From NCBI RefSeq assembly GCF_001431465.1, contig NZ_LDJJ01000002.1, positions 1 through 64,000 of the forward strand: a stretch of DNA of 64,000 bases, given 5' to 3'. The notes under the pieces are model-generated. The model was given only the letters and a program-made list of their open reading frames with translations. It was not told where the DNA came from and did no database searches. Below, one piece after another: positions 51,696 to 60,632 of this stretch (the stretch's first letter is position 1; every line of letters begins with the position of its first letter). Origin of the DNA: Stenotrophomonas terrae. Its GTDB lineage: Bacteria; Pseudomonadota; Gammaproteobacteria; Xanthomonadales; Xanthomonadaceae. The position numbers were made by a program, and so were the translations under genes.

Positions 51696-52711
51696 ATGCT
51701 GGATTCCTGGCAGGTGCGGGACTGCTGGCCGTGCTTGCCACCGGCATCACCTTGTGGCCGCTGTGGCGCGCCGGCAAGCGACGCATCTGGGGCAGCCTGG
51801 TTGCGCTGGCGCTGGTCGCCACGCTGGGCCTGTACCAGTGGCTGGGCACACCGGCAGCCCTGCAGCCGCACGCTGAAGCCGCCGCGGCACCGCAGACCAT
51901 CGAAGAAGGCATCAGCCAGTTGCAGGCAGCCTTGCAGCAGAACCCCGAGCGCGTCGACGGCTGGGTACTGCTGGCACGCTCGCAGCTGGAGATCGGCAAG
52001 GTTGCCGACGCCGCCGCCTCCTATCAGCGCGCCGCGCAGCTGGCACCGGATGAGCCGACGCTGCTGATTGAAGCTGCACAGACCCGCGCCCAGGCCGACC
52101 CCAAGCTGCTGTTCGACGCCACCGCACAGCAGTGGCTTGCCCATGCGCGGCAGATCGCGCCGGACAACGAACGCGCGATCTGGCTGACCGGCATCGTGCA
52201 ACGCCAGCAAGGCCAGAACGAACAGGCCGCACAGACCTGGGAAAGCCTGCTGTCGCGGCTGGAGCCCGCTGCCGCCAGCGCATTGCAGGAACAGATCGAC
52301 ATCGCCCGTGGCAAGACCCCGAGCACCGCCCACGGCGCCAACGCGGCAAGCACGCCTGCCAGTGGCGCCGGCAACAGCCTCACCGTAACCGTAAGCCTGG
52401 CGCCGGCGCTGGCCGCCCGCGCCGCCTCCGGCAAGGACACCGTGTTCGTCATCGCCCGCATCCCCGGTGGTCCGCCGATGCCGGTGGCAGTCGAACGCCA
52501 CCCGGCGCAAAGCGAGCCGCTGACGGTCACCCTGGACGATGCCGACAGCCCGATGCCGACACAGAAACTGTCAGCCCTGCAGGAAGTGGAAGTCTTCGCC
52601 CGCCTCTCCGCCAGTGGCACCGCGATGCGCGGCGAAGGCGACGTCGAATCGGCACCGATCAAGATCAAGCTGCCTGCCGACAAGCCCTTGACGATCACCC
52701 TGGGTCAATAA
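51689..52711 (+). CDS. ccmI: Cytochrome c maturation protein CcmI (CycH)
   Basis: This 340-residue protein has two N-terminal membrane segments (VNAGFLAGAGLLAVLATGITLWPLW, SLVALALVATLGLYQW) and a TPR region (residues ~60-200: EEGISQLQAALQQNPERVDGWVLLARSQLEIGKVADAAASYQRAAQLAPDEP). The C-terminal domain resembles the periplasmic part of CcmI and binds apocytochrome. It is the last ccm gene; the overlap with ccmH is seven bases. Confidence 0.9.
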   Translation: MVNAGFLAGAGLLAVLATGITLWPLWRAGKRRIWGSLVALALVATLGLYQWLGTPAALQPHAEAAAAPQTIEEGISQLQAALQQNPERVDGWVLLARSQLEIGKVADAAASYQRAAQLAPDEPTLLIEAAQTRAQADPKLLFDATAQQWLAHARQIAPDNERAIWLTGIVQRQQGQNEQAAQTWESLLSRLEPAAASALQEQIDIARGKTPSTAHGANAASTPASGAGNSLTVTVSLAPALAARAASGKDTVFVIARIPGGPPMPVAVERHPAQSEPLTVTLDDADSPMPTQKLSALQEVEVFARLSASGTAMRGEGDVESAPIKIKLPADKPLTITLGQ

Positions 52712-52743
52712 AGCCCGGTAGCCAGCTTCGCGGGAGCGGCGTT

Positions 52744-53048
52744 TGTAGGAGCGGCATAAGCCGCGAAGCTGGCCATGCTGAAGCGCACGGCACCCGTGCC
52801 ACCTGACTGGCGCACCTGCTTCGCGGCTTACGCCGCTCCTACAAAAGCTGGGCCTCGCCCTGCGCGATATCGCCGTGCCCCGTAGCCCGGGTAAGCGCAG
52901 CGCACCCGGGGAACTCGACGCCACAGACAACGCCCCGCAGGCAGCGTTGTGGGAGCGGCATAAGCCGCGAAGCTAACCATGCTGAAGCCCACGGCACAGT
53001 GCCACCTGACTGGCCCTCTTGCTTCGCGGCTCACGCCGCCCCCACAAA
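52744..53048. repeat. Two REP doublets of the GGAGCGG/CCGCGAAGC family with related spacers
   Basis: Each doublet consists of GGAGCGGCATAAGCCGCGAAGC and an inverted mate. The first is 52744-52771 with 52817-52844, the second 52947-52973 with 53020-53048. Their spacers are nearly the same (ccatgctgaagc..acggcac..gtgccacctgactggc). A third palindrome, gtagcccgggtaagcgc/gcgcacccggg, lies between them near 52881-52909. No gene fits the 452-base ccmI-metX gap. Confidence 0.8.
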
Positions 53049-53164
53049 AAACTGGGGCCCGTCCCACGCGATATGGCCACAGCATCGCCCCGAGGAAATA
53101 CCCAGATAACCAGCGGTTATCATCCATGCGACGATGCGTCCGGCATCCCCGCTAAAATTGGCAG

Positions 53165-54289
53165 ATGACTGAATTCATTCCCGAGGGCAGCCGTTTCCAC
53201 GCGCTGTCGTCCCCGTTCCCGATGAAGCGCGGCGGCAGCCTGATCGGCGCCCGCGTCGCCTACGAAACCTGGGGCACGCTGGCAGCGGACGCCAGCAACG
53301 CCATCCTGATCGTCACTGGCCTGTCGCCGGATGCGCACGCCGCCAGCAACGCCGACAATCCCGCCACGGGCTGGTGGGAACCCATGCTCGGCCCTGGCAA
53401 ACCGATCGATACCGACCGTTGGTTCGTCATCTGCGTCAATTCGCTGGGCAGCTGCAAGGGCTCCACCGGGCCGGCCTCGCTGGACCTCGCCACCGGCAAG
53501 ACCTACCGGCTGTCCTTCCCCGAGTTGTCGATCGAAGACGTGGCCAACGCCGCCGCCGAAGTCGTGCACGCACTGGGCATCAAACAGCTGGCCTGCCTGA
53601 TCGGCAACTCGATGGGCGGCATGACCGCGCTGGCCGTGCTGCTGCAGCACCCCGGCATCGCCCGTACCCATATCAATATTTCCGGCAGTGCCCGCGCCCT
53701 GCCGTTCTCCATCGCCATCCGCTCCCTGCAGCGCGAAGCCATCCGCCTGGATCCGGCCTGGAACAACGGCGACTACGATGAACTGCGCTACCCGGAATCG
53801 GGCATGCGCATGGCACGCAAGCTCGGCGTCATCACCTATCGCTCGGCGCTGGAGTGGGATGGCCGCTTCGGCCGTGTAAGGCTGGACTCGGACCAGACCG
53901 ACGAAGACCCGTTCGGCCTCGAGTTCCAGGTGGAAAGCTATCTGGAAGGGCACGCACGCCGTTTCGTCCGCCGCTTCGATCCCAACTGCTATCTCTATCT
54001 GGGCCGTTCCATGGATTGGTTCGATCTGGCCGAATACGCAAACGGCGATGTGCTGGCGGGCCTGGCCAGGATCCGCGTCGAACGCGCGCTCGCCATCGGC
54101 GCCAATACCGACATCCTGTTCCCGGTGGAACAGCAGCAGCAGATCGCCGATGGCCTGCGCGCAGGCGGTGCCGACACCCAGTTCATCGGCATGGATTCGC
54201 CGCAGGGCCATGACGCCTTCCTGGTCGATTACGACCGCTTCGGCCCCGCTGTAGCGCAGTTCCTGCAGACACTACCGACAGCCGCATAA
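53165..54289 (+). CDS. metX: MetX-family acyltransferase, probably serine O-succinyltransferase
   Basis: This 374-residue alpha/beta-hydrolase acyltransferase has the nucleophile in IGNSMGGMTAL, the aspartate in GANTDILFP and the histidine in SPQGHDAFLVDYDRF. Many databases call such genes homoserine O-acetyltransferase, but xanthomonad members with GPASLDLATGKTYRLSFPELSIEDV are reported to be L-serine O-succinyltransferases feeding cysteine synthesis. I infer the latter from overall similarity. It stands alone between REP-rich gaps and is followed by a strong hairpin. Confidence 0.85.
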   Translation: MTEFIPEGSRFHALSSPFPMKRGGSLIGARVAYETWGTLAADASNAILIVTGLSPDAHAASNADNPATGWWEPMLGPGKPIDTDRWFVICVNSLGSCKGSTGPASLDLATGKTYRLSFPELSIEDVANAAAEVVHALGIKQLACLIGNSMGGMTALAVLLQHPGIARTHINISGSARALPFSIAIRSLQREAIRLDPAWNNGDYDELRYPESGMRMARKLGVITYRSALEWDGRFGRVRLDSDQTDEDPFGLEFQVESYLEGHARRFVRRFDPNCYLYLGRSMDWFDLAEYANGDVLAGLARIRVERALAIGANTDILFPVEQQQQIADGLRAGGADTQFIGMDSPQGHDAFLVDYDRFGPAVAQFLQTLPTAA

Positions 54290-54304
54290 ACCGCGCGCCG
54301 ACAA

Positions 54305-54340
54305 CCGATACCGGCGCCCGCCAATGGGCACCGGTATTGG
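54305..54340. terminator. Strong hairpin after metX
   Basis: The arms CCGATACCGG (54305-54314) and CCGGTATTGG (54331-54340) pair with one G-U, with a further inner stem GCCC/GGGC. There is no T-run, so it may stabilise the metX message rather than end it. It lies 42 bases before the ligase ATG. Confidence 0.5.
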
Positions 54341-54381
54341 CCGTGCCCCACGCTGGAACCTCCGACAACCGGAGGCCAGCC

Positions 54382-55218
54382 ATGATGCGCCTACTCCTGC
54401 TTCTGTTGTGTTGCCTGGGCAGCGTGCTCGGCCACGCACATGCCGCTCCGCCGCCATTGATGCTGGCCGGCACATGGCAGGACGGCCCGGATGTATCACT
54501 CTATCTGGTCAGCGAAAAACTCGATGGCGTGCGCGCCCGCTGGGATGGGCAGGCGCTGTGGACACGCGCCGGCCACCGCATCGCCGCACCTGTCTGGTTC
54601 ACGCAAGGCTGGCCCGGTCAGGCAATGGACGGTGAACTATGGATGGCACGCGGCCAGTTCGAAGCGACCAGCGCGTTGATCCGCAGCAGCCCCGGCGACG
54701 AGGCGCAATGGCGCAGGCTCCGCTTCATGACCTTCGACCTGCCCGATGCCGCCGGAGGTTTTGCTGACCGTCATGCGCAACTGAAGCGGATGATCGCCGC
54801 ACAGCGCAGCCCTCACCTGCTGGCCATAGAACAACAGCGTCTGCCTGACAGCGAAGGCCTGCACCGGCAGCTGCGCGCCGTGGTCGCGGCAGGTGCGGAA
54901 GGCCTGATGCTGCACCACCAGGACAACCCGTACAGCGACGGCCGCAGCCCCCGACTACTCAAACTCAAGCTTTACGACGACGCCGAAGCCCGGGTGATCG
55001 GCTACGCCCCCGGCAAAGGCAAATACAGCGGCATGGTCGGTGCGCTGCTGATGCGCAGCGATAGCGGCGCACAATTCCGCATAGGCAGCGGCCTGAGCGA
55101 CGCACAACGCATTGATCCACCGGCCATCGGCAGCCAGGTCACCTATCGATACAACGGCCTGACCGTACACGGCCTGCCACGCTTTCCGCGCTTCCTGCGC
55201 GTGCGCGACGAACCCTGA
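54382..55218 (+). CDS. Periplasmic ATP-dependent DNA ligase (LigE type)
   Basis: This 278-residue protein starts with a signal peptide (MMRLLLLLLCCLGSVLGHAHA) and contains a compact ligase core. Motif I is EKLDGVRARWDG with the nucleotidylated lysine, motif IV is GAEGLMLHH and motif V is LLKLKLYDDAEARVIGY; an OB domain follows without extra DNA-binding inserts. Such LigE enzymes are thought to act on DNA in the periplasm, possibly in uptake or biofilm DNA. The ATG at 54382 follows a ggagg ribosome site. No competence gene adjoins it. Confidence 0.9.
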   Translation: MMRLLLLLLCCLGSVLGHAHAAPPPLMLAGTWQDGPDVSLYLVSEKLDGVRARWDGQALWTRAGHRIAAPVWFTQGWPGQAMDGELWMARGQFEATSALIRSSPGDEAQWRRLRFMTFDLPDAAGGFADRHAQLKRMIAAQRSPHLLAIEQQRLPDSEGLHRQLRAVVAAGAEGLMLHHQDNPYSDGRSPRLLKLKLYDDAEARVIGYAPGKGKYSGMVGALLMRSDSGAQFRIGSGLSDAQRIDPPAIGSQVTYRYNGLTVHGLPRFPRFLRVRDEP

Positions 55219-55279
55219 GCAGCCCTCGACTGCTTGTTGAAGCAGCCGCAAAGAACTGCAGCGGGATAGGCCAGGAGCT

Positions 55280-55562
55280 GTAGGAGCGGCATAAGCCGCG
55301 AAGCAAATACACCATCGGCTTCACAGATGCCTAGATCTTCAGCACCACCAGCTTCGCGGCTTATGCCGCTCCCACAAAAAAAACCTGCTTGCCTGCGGCT
55401 GAATATTGCGCGTACGGCTCGGGTAGGAACGGTCTGGTGGATGATGCGGTTCAACCGGGCTTTTGTGGGAGCGGCATAAGCCGCGAAGCAACTGCACCAT
55501 CAGATCCAGAGATGCCCAGGTCTTCAGCGCCATCAGCTTCGCGGCTTACGCCGCTCCTACAA
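55280..55562. repeat. Two REP doublets of the GGAGCGG/CCGCGAAGC family with matching spacers
   Basis: The units at 55280-55305 and 55349-55378 form one doublet, and 55463-55489 and 55533-55562 another. Their spacers align closely (caccatcggcttcacagatgc versus caccatcagatccagagatgc, then cttcagc and catc/caccagcttcgcgg), showing duplication of whole doublets. They fill most of the 506-base ligE-to-next-gene gap, which holds no other feature. Confidence 0.8.
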
Positions 55563-55724
55563 GTGCACCGCGCCCAGCCGGGGATGTTTGGAGAGCCCCG
55601 CGAGATTGAAGCATCTGTCGCTACACATGCCGCGCGACGGCGACCCGAGCAGCTATGCACGCCTGGCACTTCCAACCTCCCCACATTTACGTTGCAATGG
55701 CGCCAACGAACAGGGTGGAATCCG

Positions 55725-56330
55725 ATGCGCTACCAAGGCAGGCTGCAGGACTGGAACGATGACAAGGGCTACGGTTTTGTCCTGCCCAATGGTGGTGGCG
55801 AGCGGGCCTTTGTCCATATCAAAGCCTTTGAGCAACGCTCGCAGCGGCCCAGCAACGGCATGCTGATCAATTACCAATTGCGCACCGATGAGCGCGGCCG
55901 CCTCAACGCCATCGCGGTACGCTCGGCCACCGCCAGCAAGGCCGCCGTTGCACCGAAACGCGCTGCAGCCACTGCGCGCCTGCCGCATGTCAGCCTGGGC
56001 GTAGGCGCCCTGCTTGGCCTGTCCGGGCTATGGATCGTAAAGCTGGTTCCGGACTGGACGCTGTTTGCCGTGCTCGGCATGAGTGTCGTCGCGCTGGGCT
56101 TCTACCTGCACGACAAAGGCGCAGCAGCGCGTGGGGAACAGCGGGTGCCGGAAAACACCTTGCACCTGCTCTCCCTGCTCGGCGGCTGGCCCGGTGCGCT
56201 GATCGGCCAAGGGTTGTTCCGGCACAAGACCAGCAAGCAGAGCTTCCAGTTCATGTTCTGGTTGACGGTAGCACTCAACATCGGCGCGATCGTGTTGATC
56301 GCCAGTGGCAAGATAGCCCTGCCGCAATAG
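55725..56330 (+). CDS. Cold-shock domain plus DUF1294 membrane protein
   Basis: The 201-residue protein joins an N-terminal cold-shock fold (MRYQGRLQDWNDDKGYGFVLPNGGGERAFVHIKAF, with RNP1-like KGYGFV and RNP2-like AFVHI) to a C-terminal membrane domain of the DUF1294 type (HLLSLLGGWPGALIGQGLFRHKTSKQSFQ). Family members are common but unstudied; the fusion suggests nucleic-acid sensing tied to the membrane. I used the ATG at 55725 since the frame upstream contains only REP sequence. Confidence 0.87.
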   Translation: MRYQGRLQDWNDDKGYGFVLPNGGGERAFVHIKAFEQRSQRPSNGMLINYQLRTDERGRLNAIAVRSATASKAAVAPKRAAATARLPHVSLGVGALLGLSGLWIVKLVPDWTLFAVLGMSVVALGFYLHDKGAAARGEQRVPENTLHLLSLLGGWPGALIGQGLFRHKTSKQSFQFMFWLTVALNIGAIVLIASGKIALPQ

Positions 56331-56521
56331 CGCGGGCCTCATCGCTCGCACGGGAACCAGGCCCAGCGGAACCCGGAACGGCCAGCAGCATCAGTTGGCC
56401 CTGTTTCATCCGCCAACAAGCCGACAGGAATAGCCCTGCTTTCAAGCAGCGGGCAGGCCGCACACATCCATTCCGGTACCGCTGGATTATCATTCGGCCT
56501 CCGATATTCCAGCACGGCATC

Positions 56522-58510
56522 ATGGATCGAGCCCGCATGCAATCAATCTTCCGCCTTGTTTCCCTGCAGCTTTTTGTTGTGGCTACCTTGCTGCTGGGCA
56601 TGCCCCCACTGGCCTCGGCGCAGACGGCCCGCAAACCCTCGCCTTACGAGTACCGGCCAGCCAATCCGGCTCCCGCAACCGACAGCGCGCAGGCGCCGGC
56701 ATATCTGCCACGTATTGGCAGCCGTAATGACTTCATGCGTCTGGCACGGGTCTACAACCCCGGCACGCCGCTGGAAATGCCGCACCTTATCTTCACCATC
56801 GACCGCCGCGATCCGGCCCGCATCTACTACATCAACACGCCGCGCTACTCCCTGCATGAAACCTTCGTGCGCCGTGAACGGCTGGTGGCGCAGTTGGACA
56901 AAGCCACGCTCAATGCACAGTACAAGGACCCGCAACGGCGCTTTCTGTTCGGCACCGTCAGCTGGCAACGCGACCTGCCCGGCTATACCTATGAGTTCTG
57001 GGAAGGCGACCAGCTGACCCCGGCCTTGTTGCGGCAGACAGACCAACTGGTGCGCGCATCGTTCTACGAGGCCATCCGCTTCAAGACAAATTCCACGCTG
57101 CACGAACAGACTGCGCGCACTGCCGGCCTGCCCTTCGTTACCCAGGAAGCGTTGCTGCGCGAGCAGCGTTTCCTGCCCTTGAACACCGGTACCGCCCAAG
57201 GCCGCCTGCGCATCATCCGCTCGGTCGAACAGACGACGGATCTTTCGCCGCAGGACATCGTGGTACTGGACGAGGTCCCGATCGCCTTGTCGCCGGTGGC
57301 CGGCCTAGTCACCCAGCGCCCGTCCACCCTGCTGTCGCACGTCAATCTGCTGGCCAAGGGCTGGCGTATTCCCAACGTCTATGTGCGTGACGCGCAGGCC
57401 GCACTGCGCCAATACGATCGGCAGTGGGTGGAGCTGGACGTCAGCAACAACAATTACACGGTGCGGCCAATTACCCGCCCTGCGCGTACGCCATCGCGGT
57501 CGGCGCAAGCCAGCGCGCGCAACCTGCCCCGACCCGATCTCTCGGTGAGCACGCTCAAGCCCTTGTCGGCCCTGCGCGCCAGGGACAGCAGCCATTGCGG
57601 CGTAAAGGCGGCGAACCTGGGCACATTGAAGTCCGCCTTGCCACCCACCGCGCAGGTGCCGGACGGCTTCTGCGTTCCCTTCTCGCACTACCAGGCAGCA
57701 ATGCAGCAGCTGCGGATCAGCGAACGGCTGAGTGCATTGCAGCAGCGCCCCGGCTTTGCCACCGATGCCAAGGTGCGTCGTGACGCACTGACCGAGCTGC
57801 GCGCGCAGATCAGCAATGCCACCCCTGATCCAGCGCTGGTGCGCAGCCTGCAATCGCAATGGCGGGGCCAGCTGCACGGGCGCGGCGTGTTCGTGCGCAG
57901 CTCGTCCAATTCCGAGGACCTGCCGAATTTCAGCGGCGCCGGCCTGTATACGACCGTACCCAATGTGGTCGGCGCCGACGCGCTGGTGCGCGCGGTACAG
58001 ACCGTGTGGGCGTCGGTCTACAACTTCGAGGCCTATGAAGCACGCAGTGCCGCCGGGCTGGGCCAGGACGCAGTGGCAATGGCGGTGCTGGTGCAGTTGG
58101 CAGCCCCGTCGGACAGCTCCGGGGTGATGATCACCCGCGATCCATTCGATGCCGGCCGTCGCCACATCACCTACATCTCGGCCAAGCGCGGCCTCGGCAT
58201 CCGTGTTGTGGAAGGCAAGCGCCAGGCCGAGCAGGTGATGTACTCGACCTGGTCCAAGGCGGTGCAGGTCCTGAGCCGCTCGGCCGAGGACACCCAACTG
58301 GTTGCCAATGCCAGCGGCGGCGTGCGCGAAGTGGCGATTGCCGGCTCGCGCCAGGTCTTGACCGATGGCCTGATCGCACGGCTGGCCGCCGTAGGCAGCC
58401 GCACCAAGCAGGCGCTGGGCGGGGTGGAACAGGACATCGAGTGGGCCGTTGTCGGCGATGACATCCTGATCCTGCAGTCGCGTCCATATGTGGATGGCAG
58501 CAGCCGCTGA
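56522..58510 (+). CDS. Secreted PEP/pyruvate-dikinase-like protein with GWD-like domain order
   Basis: The ~662-residue protein begins with a signal peptide (LVSLQLFVVATLLLGMPPLASA). A phosphohistidine-type domain follows, with QRPSTLLSHVNLLAKGWRIPNVYV (His near residue 273). From ~350 comes an ATP-grasp/PPDK N-terminal-like domain (CGVKAANLGTLKSALP, VPDGFCVPFSHY, GVFVRSSSNSEDLPNFSGAGLYTTVPN, ending DDILILQSRPYVDG). The order His domain then ATP-binding domain is that of glucan-water dikinases, not PEP synthase. Location outside the cytoplasm is odd for a dikinase. Start could also be 56537. The substrate is unknown. Confidence 0.8.
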   Translation: MDRARMQSIFRLVSLQLFVVATLLLGMPPLASAQTARKPSPYEYRPANPAPATDSAQAPAYLPRIGSRNDFMRLARVYNPGTPLEMPHLIFTIDRRDPARIYYINTPRYSLHETFVRRERLVAQLDKATLNAQYKDPQRRFLFGTVSWQRDLPGYTYEFWEGDQLTPALLRQTDQLVRASFYEAIRFKTNSTLHEQTARTAGLPFVTQEALLREQRFLPLNTGTAQGRLRIIRSVEQTTDLSPQDIVVLDEVPIALSPVAGLVTQRPSTLLSHVNLLAKGWRIPNVYVRDAQAALRQYDRQWVELDVSNNNYTVRPITRPARTPSRSAQASARNLPRPDLSVSTLKPLSALRARDSSHCGVKAANLGTLKSALPPTAQVPDGFCVPFSHYQAAMQQLRISERLSALQQRPGFATDAKVRRDALTELRAQISNATPDPALVRSLQSQWRGQLHGRGVFVRSSSNSEDLPNFSGAGLYTTVPNVVGADALVRAVQTVWASVYNFEAYEARSAAGLGQDAVAMAVLVQLAAPSDSSGVMITRDPFDAGRRHITYISAKRGLGIRVVEGKRQAEQVMYSTWSKAVQVLSRSAEDTQLVANASGGVREVAIAGSRQVLTDGLIARLAAVGSRTKQALGGVEQDIEWAVVGDDILILQSRPYVDGSSR

Positions 58511-58622
58511 CCGGCCCCAACCGGAACACCATGCCCAGCAAGCAATGCGATGATGCGCGCATGTGCCCGCCACGGCTTGCATCCTTGATCCGCATCCTCC
58601 GCCACACGGGAACCCAAACGCC

Positions 58623-58895
58623 ATGACCTTCTGGCTTGTGACAACTGCCGTCAGTATTGGCTTCGGCTGGATTGCCAGCAGGGTTTGCCGGCAGGCCTGG
58701 CTTGCCGTTGTGATTGCCGCCCTGTTGGGCGGCCTGCTCGCGCCCTGGCTTGGCCTGCGCTTTGTCTGGGACGTGACCGGCCACCGCGATGCGCAGGACG
58801 GTCTTGCCTTCCTGATCGGCCCGCTGGTGAGCGTGCCGGTCGCTTGCATCGCTGCTTACTGTTTCCAGCGTTTGCGCCGCAGCGCAGGCCGTTGA
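58623..58895 (+). CDS. Small membrane protein of unknown function
   Basis: The 90-residue product starts MTFWLVTTAVSIGFGWIASRV and has three hydrophobic stretches (residues ~3-18, 28-45 and 66-83, AFLIGPLVSVPVACIAAYCF). The loop RFVWDVTGHRDAQDG is the only polar part. No family was recognised. It ends 69 bases before the convergent cydC stop. I used 58623 because the upstream extension lacks hydrophobic character. Confidence 0.65.
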   Translation: MTFWLVTTAVSIGFGWIASRVCRQAWLAVVIAALLGGLLAPWLGLRFVWDVTGHRDAQDGLAFLIGPLVSVPVACIAAYCFQRLRRSAGR

Positions 58896-58928
58896 TGGCC
58901 ACGCGTTGGGGTGTTGTGCAGCCGCAAT

Positions 58929-58956
58929 GACAGCGGAGCCTGTTGGCCCCGCTGTC
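58929..58956. terminator. Hairpin between the small membrane protein gene and cydC
   Basis: The arms GACAGCGG (58929-58936) and CCGCTGTC (58949-58956) form an eight-pair stem between two converging genes. No T-run follows on either strand, so it is a weak bidirectional stop candidate. Confidence 0.4.
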
Positions 58957-58964
58957 GCCGTGGC

Positions 58965-60632
58965 TTATTGCAGGTCCAAACGCCCCTGCTGCAAGCGGTA
59001 CTCACGCTGCACCACCCCTTCGGGCAAGCGGTCGTGGGTGATCATCAACAGGCTGCGCTGGCCAACGGCGGCGGCAAGATCAACCAGCAAGGCATGCGCG
59101 GTATCCACATCCAGGCCTTCGGTGGGTTCATCCAGCACCATGATTGGTGCATTGCGCAGCAAGGCTCGCGCCAAGGCCAAACGCCGCGCCTGGCCCGCCG
59201 ACATGGTGGCGCCATTCTCGCCAACCCAGGCCTCAAGCCCGCCTTGCTGCTGCGCCCAGTCACCCAGTCGCACCTGCGCCAGCACGTCCCATAGCGCAGC
59301 GTCGCTGGCCTGTGGATCACCCAGACGCAGGTTCTCGGCAATGCTGCCGGCAAACACCGGTGCGCCCTGTGGCAACCAGGCAATCTGCCGATACCACTGA
59401 TCCTGGGCGAACTCACGAAGGTCCACGCCACCAAAGCGCACGCTGCCTTGCTGCGGATCCCACAGCCGCAGCAGCAAGGCCGACAAGGTGGTCTTGCCGC
59501 AGCCGCTGTCGCCGCGGATCGCGATGCGATCCCCCGGTACCAGCTGCAGGTCCACACCATCCAGCAAGCGCCGCGTTTCGCCCGGCCAGGCAAACACCAC
59601 CTGCTCGAATGTCACCGCAACCGCGCATTCCGGCACCGTGTGCGGCTGCGCAGGCTCCTGCACGGCCGGCGGCTGGTCGACGATCTGCCGCAGCCGCTTG
59701 CCGGCGACCCGCGCCGACTGCAAGGCCTGCCAGGCAATGCCGCTGCCTGCAGCCACTTCCAGCAGGGCCACGGTCAGGAATACCAGCGTAGCCGCGAATG
59801 CTGCTTGCACCTGGCCCGCCTGAAACGCAGACAGGGCCAGCCACAACATCGCCAACAAGCCCAGCCCGGCGATGGACGAATGCAGTACGTTGCCGCCGAT
59901 CAGCCGACGACGACGACGTTGGTCGCTGCGCGCCAGCTGCTGCGCTGCTGCATCCACGCGCAGGGTCCAGTCGTCGCGCGCATCCAGCGCGGTCAGGTCG
60001 GCCACGCCTTCCAGCCCTTCAAACGCCAGCGTGCGCAGGCTGGCGCGCTGTTGTGCGCGCTTGGCCTCGACCGCATCGCCGCGGCGCACCGCAAATACCG
60101 GCACGCCAATGCCGACCAGCAGCGCCAGCAGCAGCAACAGCACGGCCGCCGGCCAATAAATCAGGCCCGCAGCCAGCACCGTTGCCAGCGCGATGCCAGC
60201 CAAGGCCAGCAAGGGACTGATGGCACGCACCATCAAGCCATCGACTTCACCGATGTCGGTGATCAGCCGTGCCAGCAGTTCGCCGGTACGGCTGCTGCCC
60301 AGGCGCGCGGGTGCCAACGGCAGTGCACGCTGGAAGAACCACACACGCAGGTCGCGGGCGATGCGCAGGGTTGCATCGTGGCCGACCAGCTTTTCGAAAT
60401 AGCGCGAAACAATGCGCGCCATCGTCAACGCACGAATGCCGGCCGAGGGCGAGAAGAAGTTGAAGGTGCTGCCCATGCCCAAGGCGCCAGCCAGCGCCGC
60501 AGCAGTGAGGAAGCCGCCGGACAGCCCGAGCAGGCCAACCCCGGCCAACATGGTGGTGAACAGCAGCAAGGTTGCCAGCAGCAGGCGCCAGCGATGGCGC
60601 TTGAACACATCACGCATGGTCTGTGGCTTCAT
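58965..60632 (-). CDS. cydC: Glutathione/cysteine exporter and bd-oxidase assembly ABC protein CydC
   Basis: CydC and CydD form a heterodimeric transporter of reduced thiols required for cytochrome bd assembly. This 555-residue half has six transmembrane segments and an ATPase domain with Walker A GDSGCGKTT, the signature MSAGQARRLALARALL and Walker B IMVLDEPTEGLD. The start at 60632 (MKPQTMRDVFKRHRWRLL) overlaps cydD by four bases. It is transcribed away from cydA. Confidence 0.93.
   Translation of the reverse strand: MKPQTMRDVFKRHRWRLLLATLLLFTTMLAGVGLLGLSGGFLTAAALAGALGMGSTFNFFSPSAGIRALTMARIVSRYFEKLVGHDATLRIARDLRVWFFQRALPLAPARLGSSRTGELLARLITDIGEVDGLMVRAISPLLALAGIALATVLAAGLIYWPAAVLLLLLALLVGIGVPVFAVRRGDAVEAKRAQQRASLRTLAFEGLEGVADLTALDARDDWTLRVDAAAQQLARSDQRRRRRLIGGNVLHSSIAGLGLLAMLWLALSAFQAGQVQAAFAATLVFLTVALLEVAAGSGIAWQALQSARVAGKRLRQIVDQPPAVQEPAQPHTVPECAVAVTFEQVVFAWPGETRRLLDGVDLQLVPGDRIAIRGDSGCGKTTLSALLLRLWDPQQGSVRFGGVDLREFAQDQWYRQIAWLPQGAPVFAGSIAENLRLGDPQASDAALWDVLAQVRLGDWAQQQGGLEAWVGENGATMSAGQARRLALARALLRNAPIMVLDEPTEGLDVDTAHALLVDLAAAVGQRSLLMITHDRLPEGVVQREYRLQQGRLDLQ

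Noticed and set aside
52881-52909. Possible attachment site or tRNA fragment in the ccmI-metX gap
   Set aside because: The palindrome gtagcccgggtaagcgc..gcgcacccggg is a short repeat type without cloverleaf features or an adjoining integrase.
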